From NCBI GenBank assembly GCA_017304685.1, contig JAFKLR010000003.1, positions 1 to 64,000 on the forward strand: a stretch of 64,000 bases of DNA, given 5' to 3'. Source of the DNA: Sphingobacteriia bacterium. GTDB taxonomy: Bacteria; Pseudomonadota; Alphaproteobacteria; Rickettsiales; 33-17. The position numbers and the translations under genes are program-made. Below the pieces are notes generated by a model. That model saw only the letters and a list, made by a program, of their open reading frames with translations. It was not told the origin of the DNA and searched no databases. This document shows, one piece after another, positions 46,877-56,017 of the stretch. Numbering within the stretch: position 1 is the stretch's first letter; each line of letters opens with the position of its first letter.

Positions 46877-47362
46877 CTAGTTTATTCTTGAAGTAATATC
46901 GTCTATAAGTGACTCCACTACTGCTTCCGAATCTTTTAAACTTAATCTATCACGAACTATTGACTTAACAGCTAAAATGGCAATTTCTACAGCTTGTTTT
47001 CTAACTTCATCTAAAATTGCTGTTTCATATTGAGTAATTCTTTGCATAGCAGCTTCGCTTCTTTGTTTGATACTATCGCTTAGTTGCGCTTCAGCTTCTA
47101 CAAACATATGTTTAATTTGTTCTTCTGTTTTTGACATCAACTCATTAATTTCATTTTTTAGGTTTTCTTGCTTAAGGGTATATTCATTTAATAAGCTTTC
47201 TGCTTCTTTTGCTAAGGATTCTGCTGCTCTAATATTTTCTTTAATAGTTTTAATTCTATCATTAATAGATTGATTGATAAACTTTTTTAGAGGTCTATAT
47301 GCAATAGCGCAAAAAAGAATAACAGAAAAACCTACCCAAAAAGTTTCATCAAATCTTATCAT
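46877..47362 (-). CDS. atpF: ATP synthase Fo subunit b
   Basis: A 161-residue protein with an N-terminal membrane helix (TFWVGFSVILFCAIAYRPLKKF) followed by a long charged coiled coil, the stator stalk form. It ends the operon atpI-atpB-atpE-atpF'-atpF. The F1 genes are not in the window, as is usual for alphaproteobacteria, where Fo and F1 operons are separate. Confidence 0.93.
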   Translation of the reverse strand: MIRFDETFWVGFSVILFCAIAYRPLKKFINQSINDRIKTIKENIRAAESLAKEAESLLNEYTLKQENLKNEINELMSKTEEQIKHMFVEAEAQLSDSIKQRSEAAMQRITQYETAILDEVRKQAVEIAILAVKSIVRDRLSLKDSEAVVESLIDDITSRIN

Positions 47363-47388
47363 TTAATAATCCTTGTATTTAATGTTAA

Positions 47389-47880
47389 TTAGTTTTTATT
47401 TGCTTGTATTTTTTCAATTACATTTAAAATTTCGTCGTTAGTAATTGTAACTTTAGTAAACGATTTTATTAAATGGTCGGCAATATCTTTAGTAATATCT
47501 TTAATCTTATTAGGAGAATCTTTTAGGAATTGTTTTCCTTTTTCCTCAACTTCGTGCGTTTTATTTGCTAAATCTTTTTCAATTTTGAAAATTTCTTCGG
47601 AATATTTTTGATTTATTTCTGCTTGAGCTTTCTCAATTCTATTATAAGCTAATTTTTTAGCATGAGCAAGTTCCCCTTTAATATCATCTTCAAGGTTCTT
47701 TGCATCAGTTTTCATGTGTTCAGCCTTATTGAGTAAATCAGAAATTTTATTACTTCTTTTTTTTGCTACATTAGATATCTTTGGTAAAAAGGTACGCCAC
47801 ATCATTAAATATAATAACCCAAAGGTTATTAATAACCAAAACACTTGAGAGAAATAAGTTGCTATATTTAATTGTGGCAT
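47389..47880 (-). CDS. atpF': ATP synthase Fo subunit b'
   Basis: A 163-residue second b-type subunit. MPQLNIATYFSQVFWLLITFGLLYLMMWRTFLPKI is the typical b' membrane start, followed by a coiled coil. Having both b and b' is a mark of alphaproteobacteria and photosynthetic lineages, in which the stator stalk is a heterodimer. Confidence 0.93.
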   Translation of the reverse strand: MPQLNIATYFSQVFWLLITFGLLYLMMWRTFLPKISNVAKKRSNKISDLLNKAEHMKTDAKNLEDDIKGELAHAKKLAYNRIEKAQAEINQKYSEEIFKIEKDLANKTHEVEEKGKQFLKDSPNKIKDITKDIADHLIKSFTKVTITNDEILNVIEKIQANKN

Positions 47881-47901
47881 ATTTTACCTAAGAGCTACTT
47901 T

Positions 47902-48126
47902 TTATGAAAAGATCAAAATTAATGCTATTACAAGCGCAAATATACCCATAGCTTCTACCATCGCGGCTCCAAGTAATGCGCGTCCAGACATTTTTCCTTC
48001 TGCTGATGGATTACGAGCAATACCATTAAGAAGTGCAGAGAAAATATTACCTACACCTAATGCAGCACCTACCATTCCAAAAGCCATTAATCCTACTGCT
48101 ATATATTTCATTGATTGAGCGTCCAT
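47902..48126 (-). CDS. atpE: ATP synthase Fo subunit c
   Basis: A 74-residue two-helix hairpin. The loop [12 protein letters not shown] and the proton-binding Glu58 in [14 protein letters not shown] are intact. It forms the rotor ring. No sodium-binding pattern is seen, so it is proton-driven. Confidence 0.96.
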   Translation of the reverse strand: MDAQSMKYIAVGLMAFGMVGAALGVGNIFSALLNGIARNPSAEGKMSGRALLGAAMVEAMGIFALVIALILIFS

Positions 48127-48157
48127 AATTTAACACCTACCTTAATTAAGTTAAAAT

Positions 48158-48892
48158 TTAATGCAAATGTATTGCACTATTTAGATACACACAAGTGAGT
48201 ATCGTAAAAATATATGCCTGGAGTATAGCCACGAAAATTTCAAAGCCTGATATTAATACCATAAATGGTATAGGTAACCAACCCCAGTATATTCCCATAC
48301 CTAGTACGAATGATCCTAAAACTTTCATCAAAACGTGACCGGCCATCATATTTCCTGCAAGACGAATTGCTAGTGTAAATGGTCTTGCTAAAAAAGTAAA
48401 AAATTCAATTAAAATCATTAAAGGTGCTAACCACCATGGTGTACCTGAAGGGAGGAAAATACTAAAAAAATGAGTTCCATGAAGAATAAATCCACCAATA
48501 GTTACTGTTAAAAATATTATTGCTGCAAGTGTAAATGTTACAATAATATGACTAGTTGAAGTAAAGCCATAAGGTAGCATCCCTAATAAATTACACATTA
48601 AAACAAAAATAAAAACTGTGAACACTAAAGGAATAAATTTTTTACCTTCCTGTCCTATATTTTCATCAATAAGGTCAGTGATAAAATCGTAAATCATTTC
48701 AGTGAAAGATTGTAGTTTTCCAGGTACAACGCTTAATCTTTTTGTGGAAAAATAGAAAAATAAAATTGTAGTAATAGCTGCTAAACTCATAAAAAGTGCT
48801 GAATTTGTAAAGCTAATATCGTACCCAAATATTTCAAGTGGCACTATTTTCTGTATTGTAAACTGATGAAGTGGTCCGTGTCCTTTTGACAT
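48158..48892 (-). CDS. atpB: ATP synthase Fo subunit a
   Basis: A 244-residue polytopic protein. The essential Arg lies in FTLAIRLAGNMMAGH, and FVFVLMCNLLGMLPYGFT and the closing FVAILQAYIFTILTCVYL helix are conserved. Together with the c ring it forms the proton path. Confidence 0.96.
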   Translation of the reverse strand: MSKGHGPLHQFTIQKIVPLEIFGYDISFTNSALFMSLAAITTILFFYFSTKRLSVVPGKLQSFTEMIYDFITDLIDENIGQEGKKFIPLVFTVFIFVLMCNLLGMLPYGFTSTSHIIVTFTLAAIIFLTVTIGGFILHGTHFFSIFLPSGTPWWLAPLMILIEFFTFLARPFTLAIRLAGNMMAGHVLMKVLGSFVLGMGIYWGWLPIPFMVLISGFEIFVAILQAYIFTILTCVYLNSAIHLH

Positions 48893-48903
48893 ATCAATTT
48901 ATT

Positions 48904-49161
48904 TTATTTTGTCTGTTTATAAATTCTTGCAAATCCAGAAATAACTCCAAATAATAAACAAATCAAGAAAAAAATGGGTTTAGTTTTCAACCATGAATCA
49001 ATTAAGTAGCCAAAGCCGCTACCTACAATGGTTATAACAAAAAACTCAAGGGCTAAATCTTGAAGTTTAAAATCTTTCTTCGAACTTTCTTTAGTTATAA
49101 GTCCAGTTTTATATTTTAGATCTTTTATTTTTTTGTCTAATTCATTAAATTTATTGTTCAC
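48904..49161 (-). CDS. atpI: AtpI/AtpZ-like ATP synthase assembly protein
   Basis: An 85-residue protein with a charged N-terminal helix and two membrane helices (residues ~33-53 and ~57-78; GSGFGYLIDSWLKTKPIFFL between them). It is the usual first gene of the Fo operon and helps assemble the c ring. The start is GTG at 49161. Confidence 0.88.
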   Translation of the reverse strand: MNNKFNELDKKIKDLKYKTGLITKESSKKDFKLQDLALEFFVITIVGSGFGYLIDSWLKTKPIFFLICLLFGVISGFARIYKQTK

Positions 49162-49212
49162 TGACTAAAAGTAGTTTATTTTTAAATATCTAGTAAAATA
49201 TTATATCATATT

Positions 49213-51000
49213 ATGCGTATTGAATACCAGCGTTATAAATTATTTACCCGAAGAAGTTTTATGTTAGGCATGGGTAAGCTTTCTCTTCTTAGCTTGCTTG
49301 GCTCTAGAATGTATTACTTACAAATTAGCGAATCGGAAAAATATAAAACTCTTTCAGATAGTAATCATATTAGACTTTTACCGGTCCCTCCAAAAAGAGG
49401 TTTAATTGTAGATAGAAATAATAATATTCTTGCTTTAAATAAAATAAATTACCGCGTTTTACTTACTAAAGAAAATAATGAGCATTTAGAGTTAACTATA
49501 AAAAAATTAGTTGAATTATTAGAGCTTCGTGGTGATGAAAAAGAAGATTTTGAGCAAAAAATTCTAAGTCAAAAGAAGCAATCAACTGTAATGTTATTTG
49601 ATAATTTAACTTGGCGTGACTTAAGTGTTATTGAATTAAATATACCCGATTTACCGGGAGTATATGTTGAAGTAGGGCAAATTAGATATTACCCATATAA
49701 CATTTCTTGCGCACACCTAATTGGATATGTTGGTACTGTTGGAAAAGATGAAATAAGAAATGAAGCAGTGATTTATCATCCAGATTACAAAATCGGTAAA
49801 AATGGCGTTGAAAAGTTTTTTGATGAAAGATTGCAAGGTGTTGCAGGATATAAACAAGTTGAAGTAGATGCATACGGTTATAATGTTAGAGAATTATCCT
49901 TTAATGAGTCAATTCCAGGTGAAGATATTCCATTAGGATTAAATATTAAAATACAAGATTTAATTTATAATAATATCCTTGAAGGAAAAGATGCAGCAGT
50001 TGTTGCTATGGATATACACACCGGTGAAATACTTGCTATGTGTTCTACTCCTTCATTTGATCCGAATAAATTTACGCAAGGAATATCAAAAGATTATTGG
50101 CAAAAACTTACTAACAATAAACATTTGCCATTAATAAATAAAACTATTTCACAGCAATATCCTCCTGGTTCTGTATTTAAAACTGTGGCAGCACTTGCAG
50201 CGGTTGAAAGTGGAATCGATCCAAATATGCGGGTTGAATGTAATGGTGGAATGTATGTAGGAAATCATAAATTTCATTGCTGGAAACATGAAGGGCATGG
50301 TGCATTAAATTTAGAGCAAGCAATTCAGCATTCGTGTAACATATATTTTTATAATATTGTTAAACGCATAGGTTTTGATAAAATTTCAGAAGTTGCAAAA
50401 CAATTAGGTCTTGGGGACAGAATAAACATAGGATTAATAGGTGAAGTTGCAGGTATAATCCCAAATCGTGAATGGAAGAAAAAGAAACTAAAGCAAGAAT
50501 GGCATTTAGGCGATAGTATTATTTGTGGAATAGGTCATGGTTATGTAAATGTTACACCTCTGCAATTAGCTGTGATGACAGCTCGTATTGCAAGTGGAAA
50601 AAAAGTGATCCCAAGGCTTACAGTTCCTAGTGAAGTTTATGAATTTGAAGATTTAAACTTTAACGAAAAATCATTAATAACTGTAAGGAATGGAATGGAT
50701 ATGGTAGTAAATCAGCCAGGTGGTACAGTTTATAGACATCGCTCTGAAGACCCTCGTTATAATTATGCGGCTAAAACAGGTACGGGCCAAGTTATTGGAA
50801 TTAAACATGATAGTAAAGGTAAAGCTTTAAATGAAAATTTAAGTTGGGAAACAAGCCATCATGGAATTTGTATTGGATATGGACCTGTAATAAATCCTCG
50901 TTTTGCTTGTGCAACGGTTGTTGAACACGGTGGAAGTGGTGCAGGGTCAGCTGCTCCTGTGGTAAAAGAAGTTTTGCTTAAATTGCAACAGTTCAGTTAG
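49213..51000 (+). CDS. mrdA: penicillin-binding protein 2 (class B)
   Basis: A 595-residue transpeptidase. One membrane anchor lies at residues ~14-32, the pedestal domain has LPPKRG-like VPPKRGLIVDRNN, and the catalytic domain has PGSVFKT (SXXK), HSCN (SXN) and AAKTGTGQV (KTG). It makes the wall crosslinks for elongation with RodA and MreBCD, whose mreB and mreC are at 17877-19735. It is divergent from atpI. Confidence 0.96.
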   Translation: MRIEYQRYKLFTRRSFMLGMGKLSLLSLLGSRMYYLQISESEKYKTLSDSNHIRLLPVPPKRGLIVDRNNNILALNKINYRVLLTKENNEHLELTIKKLVELLELRGDEKEDFEQKILSQKKQSTVMLFDNLTWRDLSVIELNIPDLPGVYVEVGQIRYYPYNISCAHLIGYVGTVGKDEIRNEAVIYHPDYKIGKNGVEKFFDERLQGVAGYKQVEVDAYGYNVRELSFNESIPGEDIPLGLNIKIQDLIYNNILEGKDAAVVAMDIHTGEILAMCSTPSFDPNKFTQGISKDYWQKLTNNKHLPLINKTISQQYPPGSVFKTVAALAAVESGIDPNMRVECNGGMYVGNHKFHCWKHEGHGALNLEQAIQHSCNIYFYNIVKRIGFDKISEVAKQLGLGDRINIGLIGEVAGIIPNREWKKKKLKQEWHLGDSIICGIGHGYVNVTPLQLAVMTARIASGKKVIPRLTVPSEVYEFEDLNFNEKSLITVRNGMDMVVNQPGGTVYRHRSEDPRYNYAAKTGTGQVIGIKHDSKGKALNENLSWETSHHGICIGYGPVINPRFACATVVEHGGSGAGSAAPVVKEVLLKLQQFS

Positions 51001-51124
51001 TTAGATCATTAAATTTTAAAATGAAGTTCTTGTAATTTTTCTTATTACAATTTGACTTTTATAAAGTTAAAACATTAAAATATAATTACTAGGATTGATA
51101 ATTATTAATATAAGGGTAATTAAT

Positions 51125-52375
51125 ATGTTAGGTAATTATAGATATATCGTCGAACCCGCTAGTTCAAATAGCGTGTTACAACCTTTAGATAGTTTAGATA
51201 AAATAATTAATAAATTACAAAATTATTTTAGTTCTTCAGATGTTGATTATAATGAATTCAAACAAGTTTTTGATTACTTTTTTGAGCATCTGTCATCAAA
51301 CATTACTTCAGAAAATAAAAGCTTACTTTCAGATTTTGTAGTTAATAACTTTAATGCTATTTCAAATCCTAAGGGGTATTTTTTTTATTCACTTTGTAAG
51401 CATCATGAGGTTAATTTAGGTTTTAAAGAATCACTTATTGATAAACCAAAACAATATCATTTACTATTCCAGATTTTTTCATTTGCAGAAAATAGGTTAA
51501 GCGAAGAACAAATTAATCACATGACTAATTTACTTTTAAGTAATTATAAATCTATTGTTTATGGTGAAAATTATGCAAAATTCTTTTCTACTAATTTCGC
51601 TTTTTATGACTTAGCAAGTTTACTAAAAATTTTAGAACCTGGAAAAGTATTAAACTCAGTTATCAAATTTTTAGAAAATGAAATTGAAAGTAAGCTTGTG
51701 CATACAGTATTACCTGAAAAATATTTTATTATATTTACCCATTATAAATCAGGTAAATTATTTAATATAAGTGATTTACAGGATTGCGAGTATAAATTGG
51801 ATGCTATTAATGAAAGGTTAAAATTAAAAAAAAATAAGTTGTCCGATTCTGCAATTCTTGATTTGCTTCCTGAGGATGTAGAAAAGTTACGTATTGGTCA
51901 AGGTTGTGATTATGATCTTTTTATTTATTTGCGTTTTAAACATGCTGTTATAAGTAATTCTTTGCATAAACAAGGTATACCTATCAATTTGGATTCATAT
52001 TGGCAAAATAAATTACAAGATTTATATAATCTTGTAATGCTGGGTTATTCAACTGAGTTAGGTGAAGTACCTATTGATGTAAATTTATTACTAGGCTGCT
52101 ATAAGGATTATAAAAATTCTAATACGACTGAAATATCCTTTCTCTGTAAAACTCCTATCCTTAATGCTAAACCTTTATTAGACGGTTATATTATGATTAA
52201 TAAGGATAGTGAGAGTTTAGCGTTTTGTTGGTGGAATAGAATTAATAATGTAAATAATAATATTCTAGAAAGCTCCAGAGGAATGGAAGAAAATAATCGT
52301 CGTTTAACGCAAGATGATCTTACCCTTATTAATGCTGTACATGAAGTGATGGAGAAGAGCTTATGTCTAAAGTAG
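51125..52375 (+). CDS. hypothetical protein, first of a tandem pair
   Basis: A 416-residue protein of unknown function from the ATG at 51125 (AAGGG 8 bases before; the frame is open to a TTG at 51095). No signal or membrane segment; mostly helical. It shares with the next protein, in order: a helix pair near residues 30-60, LGFKESL (LGFETLK there), YHLLFQIFSFAENRLSEEQ (YAALFKMIEFLDEKDRKE), KYFIIFTHYKSG (KFFILIQKYNSS) and a LLGCYKDY / LFGCVGST segment near the end. It overlaps the next gene by 13 bases. Confidence 0.78.
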   Translation: MLGNYRYIVEPASSNSVLQPLDSLDKIINKLQNYFSSSDVDYNEFKQVFDYFFEHLSSNITSENKSLLSDFVVNNFNAISNPKGYFFYSLCKHHEVNLGFKESLIDKPKQYHLLFQIFSFAENRLSEEQINHMTNLLLSNYKSIVYGENYAKFFSTNFAFYDLASLLKILEPGKVLNSVIKFLENEIESKLVHTVLPEKYFIIFTHYKSGKLFNISDLQDCEYKLDAINERLKLKKNKLSDSAILDLLPEDVEKLRIGQGCDYDLFIYLRFKHAVISNSLHKQGIPINLDSYWQNKLQDLYNLVMLGYSTELGEVPIDVNLLLGCYKDYKNSNTTEISFLCKTPILNAKPLLDGYIMINKDSESLAFCWWNRINNVNNNILESSRGMEENNRRLTQDDLTLINAVHEVMEKSLCLK

Positions 52376-53493
52376 CTTTAACAATTGATGCTCTTGAAAG
52401 AAAAATATTTGAGCAACAATTTTATAATAGTAATGACACTCAAGATCTTAAAAGAGTCACAACAGATTTTTTTAAGTGTATTATTAGAAATGATTTAACT
52501 GATTACGAAAAACACTTAATAAAAGAATTTATTAAACGTAATAAAGCTAAATTATTTTTCTTCCATAATAATAATTTAAGCTTTTTAGGATTTGAAACTT
52601 TAAAACCTAACATATTTTATCATCAAAGTAATTATGCAGCTTTATTTAAAATGATAGAATTTTTAGATGAAAAAGACCGTAAAGAATTAGTAGAAGCAAC
52701 TTTAAAATTTTATCCAAATACTTTTGATGCACATAGCCATAAATATTATTTTGAATTCAAGAATCTAAAAACTACTCATCTATTTTCTGATTTAATTAAA
52801 TTGTTTCAAGTAAACCTATCGCCTGAAATGCTTAGCTTAATTTCCAATCAATTATATAATTTATATTCTGGGAAAACGCATAGAGAATGGCCTGTAAAGT
52901 TTTTTATATTAATCCAAAAATATAATTCTTCTTCTTCGAATAGTGAGGATCCAAGCCTTTATAAAAATTTAATTAAAGATTGGGAAGAATATGTGGAAGA
53001 TTTATTAAAAAATGGCGAAAGTGTAAAGTCTCAATATTTATCAGGACAATCAGATAAAAGAACTTTAAATGAAATAATTGCAGATAGTAAAGATCTAATA
53101 TTTTATTTACAGATGAAAACTGCTTTAAATAAAATTAAACAAGGTAAAATAGTTGATCAAAGTGATATTTGGGTCAAGAAATTCACTGAATTTGCAGAGC
53201 TTGTTAACACATTTGTGGCTAAAAATTCTGATAAAACATTTGAAGAAAATATAAACTTTGGTTCTAATTTTAATAGTTTATTTGGTTGCGTAGGCTCAAC
53301 AAATTATGACCCTAATCCTATTTTATTAAATACTTTCTGTAGTAATGAAAATTATAGAAACTTTAGCTTAAATGAAGTTATAGAAACTTATTTTAATAAT
53401 CCTCAAAATGTCGACATAAAAGAGGATTTAAATTCTACTCGCTCAAGTGTAGAAGGTGATAAAGAAGCTCAAGAAGTAAAACAAAGGTTTTAA
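52363..53493 (+). CDS. hypothetical protein, second of a tandem pair
   Basis: A 376-residue helical, soluble protein of unknown function and a divergent paralogue of the preceding gene by the shared segments named there. It begins within that gene's last codons, so the two are coupled. The tail is charged (EGDKEAQEVKQRF). Such diverged tandem pairs fit lineage-specific or host-interaction proteins, but there is no direct evidence. Confidence 0.78.
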   Translation: MSKVALTIDALERKIFEQQFYNSNDTQDLKRVTTDFFKCIIRNDLTDYEKHLIKEFIKRNKAKLFFFHNNNLSFLGFETLKPNIFYHQSNYAALFKMIEFLDEKDRKELVEATLKFYPNTFDAHSHKYYFEFKNLKTTHLFSDLIKLFQVNLSPEMLSLISNQLYNLYSGKTHREWPVKFFILIQKYNSSSSNSEDPSLYKNLIKDWEEYVEDLLKNGESVKSQYLSGQSDKRTLNEIIADSKDLIFYLQMKTALNKIKQGKIVDQSDIWVKKFTEFAELVNTFVAKNSDKTFEENINFGSNFNSLFGCVGSTNYDPNPILLNTFCSNENYRNFSLNEVIETYFNNPQNVDIKEDLNSTRSSVEGDKEAQEVKQRF

Positions 53494-53572
53494 TTCATTT
53501 TTTATTTTAATTTAAGTTTATATTATTATACAATACCTTAACTAATAAAACTTAAATTAAGTCTTATAATAA

Positions 53573-55414
53573 ATGAATTTAAAATCATTCGAATTAGTTT
53601 CAGATATTGCTAAAAAATTACCGCCTAAACCTGGCGTTTATCGAATGATAGATGCAAATAGTAAAATATTATATGTAGGTAAGGCGCGGAATTTAAAAAA
53701 AAGAGTAAGTAATTATGCAAGTCCTTTAAGGCTTAATAATCGACTTATTCGTATGGTTGAACAGATTGTAAATATTGAAGTTATTGTAACCGCTAGTGAA
53801 GCCGAAGCATTGCTTCTTGAAGCTAGTTTAATTAAAAGCCTTAAACCTAAATATAATATTTTACTTCGAGATGATAAATCATTTCCGTATATTTTTATTC
53901 GTACTGATCATGAATTTCCACAAGTAGTTAAATACCGAGGTCAAAAGAAAGAAGAGGGACTTTACTTTGGTCCTTTTGCATCAGCAAGAGATGTAAATAA
54001 TGCCATTAATGAACTCCAGAAAATATTTTTACTAAGACCTTGTTCAGATAATTATTTTTCTGGAAGGAAAAGGCCATGTTTAGAATATCAAATTAAACGT
54101 TGCTCAGCGCCGTGTGTAAATTTTATTTCCAAGGATGAATATAATACTTCGGTAAAAGCAGCTCATGAGTTCTTAAAGGGTAATACAAAAGGTTTACTTG
54201 ATGATTTAATTAAACAAATGGAAGAGGCAAGTAAAATTGAAGATTACGAAAAAGCAGCCTGGCTTCGCGACCGAATTAAAGCTTTAAATTATGTTCAATC
54301 ACGTAATAGGCTTCAGTTAGCTGGTGAAAGTGATGTGGATGTAATTGCGCTTTACCGGGTTAATAAACAGGCTTGTATTCAAATTTTCTTTTTTCGTGGA
54401 GGGCAAAACTACGGAAATAAGGCGTTTTTTCCTAGTCATGCAGAAGACTGTAGTAACCCTGAAATTATGGGTGCTTTTATAGGGCAGTTTTATCAAGATA
54501 GAATATCGCCACCCTCAATTTGGCTTAATGAAGAATTAGAAGAAGCTGATGAACTTTCAAGTGTTTTATCGCAGCTTGCAAATCACAAGGTAAAAATAAC
54601 TGTACCTAAACGCGGTGAGCCAGAAAAAATAGTTAAACTTGCTTATGAAAATGCTCAAAGTGCCCTCATGCAAAGAATTTCTCAAGAAGAAAAAAATGAG
54701 TCTTTATTTAGAGAAATAGAAAATAATTTCAATTTACCAAGAACAATTAAAAGAATTGAAGTGTACGATAATAGCCATATAAGTGGTACAAATGCTGTAG
54801 GTGCAATGATAGTTGCAGGAATTAATGGATTTATTAAAAACGAATATAAAAAATATAATATAAAAACAAATACTAGTACTACGGGTGGTGATGATTATCA
54901 AATGTTACGTGAAGTTTTAACCCGGAGAATAAGAAGATTGATAAATAATAATCCTGAATATACTGAAGAAATATGGCCAGATTTAATGCTTATTGATGGT
55001 GGTAAAGGGCAGGCGACAATTGTAGAAGAAGTAATGCAATCTTATAAGTTAAATATACCGTATGTATGTATAGCTAAAGGTAAAGATAGAAATGCAGGTA
55101 ATGAAAGGTTTTTTAATAAAAGTTTAGATGGAATAAGCTTTGATAAATCATCTGATATGATGAAATTTTTACAAATTTTAAGAGATGAAGCTCATAGATT
55201 TGCTATAGGATCGCACCGTAAACGCCGATCAATGGCTATTGGTAAGTCTAAATTAGATGAGATACCTGGTATTGGACCTAAACGTAAAAAAGATTTACTT
55301 AATTATTTTGGTTCATACGATGCTTTAAAAAATTCAGGTCTTGAAGATATAGAAAAAGTACCTGGGATAAATAAAATTATAGCAAAACAAATACATGACT
55401 ATTTACACCAATAA
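53573..55414 (+). CDS. uvrC: excinuclease ABC subunit C
   Basis: A 613-residue nuclease of nucleotide excision repair. The GIY-YIG domain is at the start (PGVYRMIDANSKILYVGKAR), the UVR domain at ~200-240 (KQMEEASKIEDYEKAAWLRD), the RNase H-like second nuclease domain around 380-540 (IEVYDNSHISGTNAVGAMI, DLMLIDGGKGQ), and two HhH motifs close the protein (IPGIGPKRKKDLL, VPGINKIIAKQI). Its start and length are standard. Confidence 0.97.
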   Translation: MNLKSFELVSDIAKKLPPKPGVYRMIDANSKILYVGKARNLKKRVSNYASPLRLNNRLIRMVEQIVNIEVIVTASEAEALLLEASLIKSLKPKYNILLRDDKSFPYIFIRTDHEFPQVVKYRGQKKEEGLYFGPFASARDVNNAINELQKIFLLRPCSDNYFSGRKRPCLEYQIKRCSAPCVNFISKDEYNTSVKAAHEFLKGNTKGLLDDLIKQMEEASKIEDYEKAAWLRDRIKALNYVQSRNRLQLAGESDVDVIALYRVNKQACIQIFFFRGGQNYGNKAFFPSHAEDCSNPEIMGAFIGQFYQDRISPPSIWLNEELEEADELSSVLSQLANHKVKITVPKRGEPEKIVKLAYENAQSALMQRISQEEKNESLFREIENNFNLPRTIKRIEVYDNSHISGTNAVGAMIVAGINGFIKNEYKKYNIKTNTSTTGGDDYQMLREVLTRRIRRLINNNPEYTEEIWPDLMLIDGGKGQATIVEEVMQSYKLNIPYVCIAKGKDRNAGNERFFNKSLDGISFDKSSDMMKFLQILRDEAHRFAIGSHRKRRSMAIGKSKLDEIPGIGPKRKKDLLNYFGSYDALKNSGLEDIEKVPGINKIIAKQIHDYLHQ

Positions 55415-55462
55415 AATAAAAGGTTAGTAATAATATTCGTAGATAACAATTAACTAAAATTT

Positions 55463-56002
55463 ATGATCATTAAATCGCTGCCTAATATTTTGACTTTATC
55501 AAGAATTGTAGTAATTCCTATTATTGTAGGATTGTTCTATTTAGATTTTAGAACCTTATGTGCAATTTTATTTTTATATGCTAGTGTAACTGACTTTTTA
55601 GATGGGTACTTTGCACGTGCATGGTCAATGCAAACCAATTTAGGAAGAGCGCTTGATCCTATAGCTGATAAACTATTAGTAGGAGCAGTTATCATAGCTT
55701 TACTTGATAACAGTCAAATCGATGTTTTTCCCTCGCTTGCAATTATTTGTAGAGAAATTTTAGTTTCAGGGCTTAGAGAGCTTTTAGCAGAACTTAGAAT
55801 TAGTGTTCCTGTTAGTAATTTAGCTAAAATAAAAACAGCTGTACAAATGTCTGCATTATTTCTTTTAGTTCTTGGTCAAGAGGGTGGTGGGCATATTATT
55901 ATACCAATATTAGGTAGAATAGCTATCTGGATTGCAGCTATTTTAACACTTATCACTGGTTATGCATATGTTAAATCTGGCGTAGAGCATTTAAAGGAAT
56001 AA
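55463..56002 (+). CDS. pgsA: CDP-diacylglycerol-glycerol-3-phosphate 3-phosphatidyltransferase
   Basis: A 179-residue membrane enzyme that makes phosphatidylglycerol phosphate. The CDP-alcohol phosphotransferase motif D-G-x2-A-R-x8-G-x3-D-x3-D is intact (DGYFARAWSMQTNLGRALDP, then IADK). PNILTLSRIVVIPIIV is the usual PgsA start. It follows uvrC, as in many alphaproteobacteria. Confidence 0.96.
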   Translation: MIIKSLPNILTLSRIVVIPIIVGLFYLDFRTLCAILFLYASVTDFLDGYFARAWSMQTNLGRALDPIADKLLVGAVIIALLDNSQIDVFPSLAIICREILVSGLRELLAELRISVPVSNLAKIKTAVQMSALFLLVLGQEGGGHIIIPILGRIAIWIAAILTLITGYAYVKSGVEHLKE

Positions 56003-56017
56003 TATAATAAATGACCT

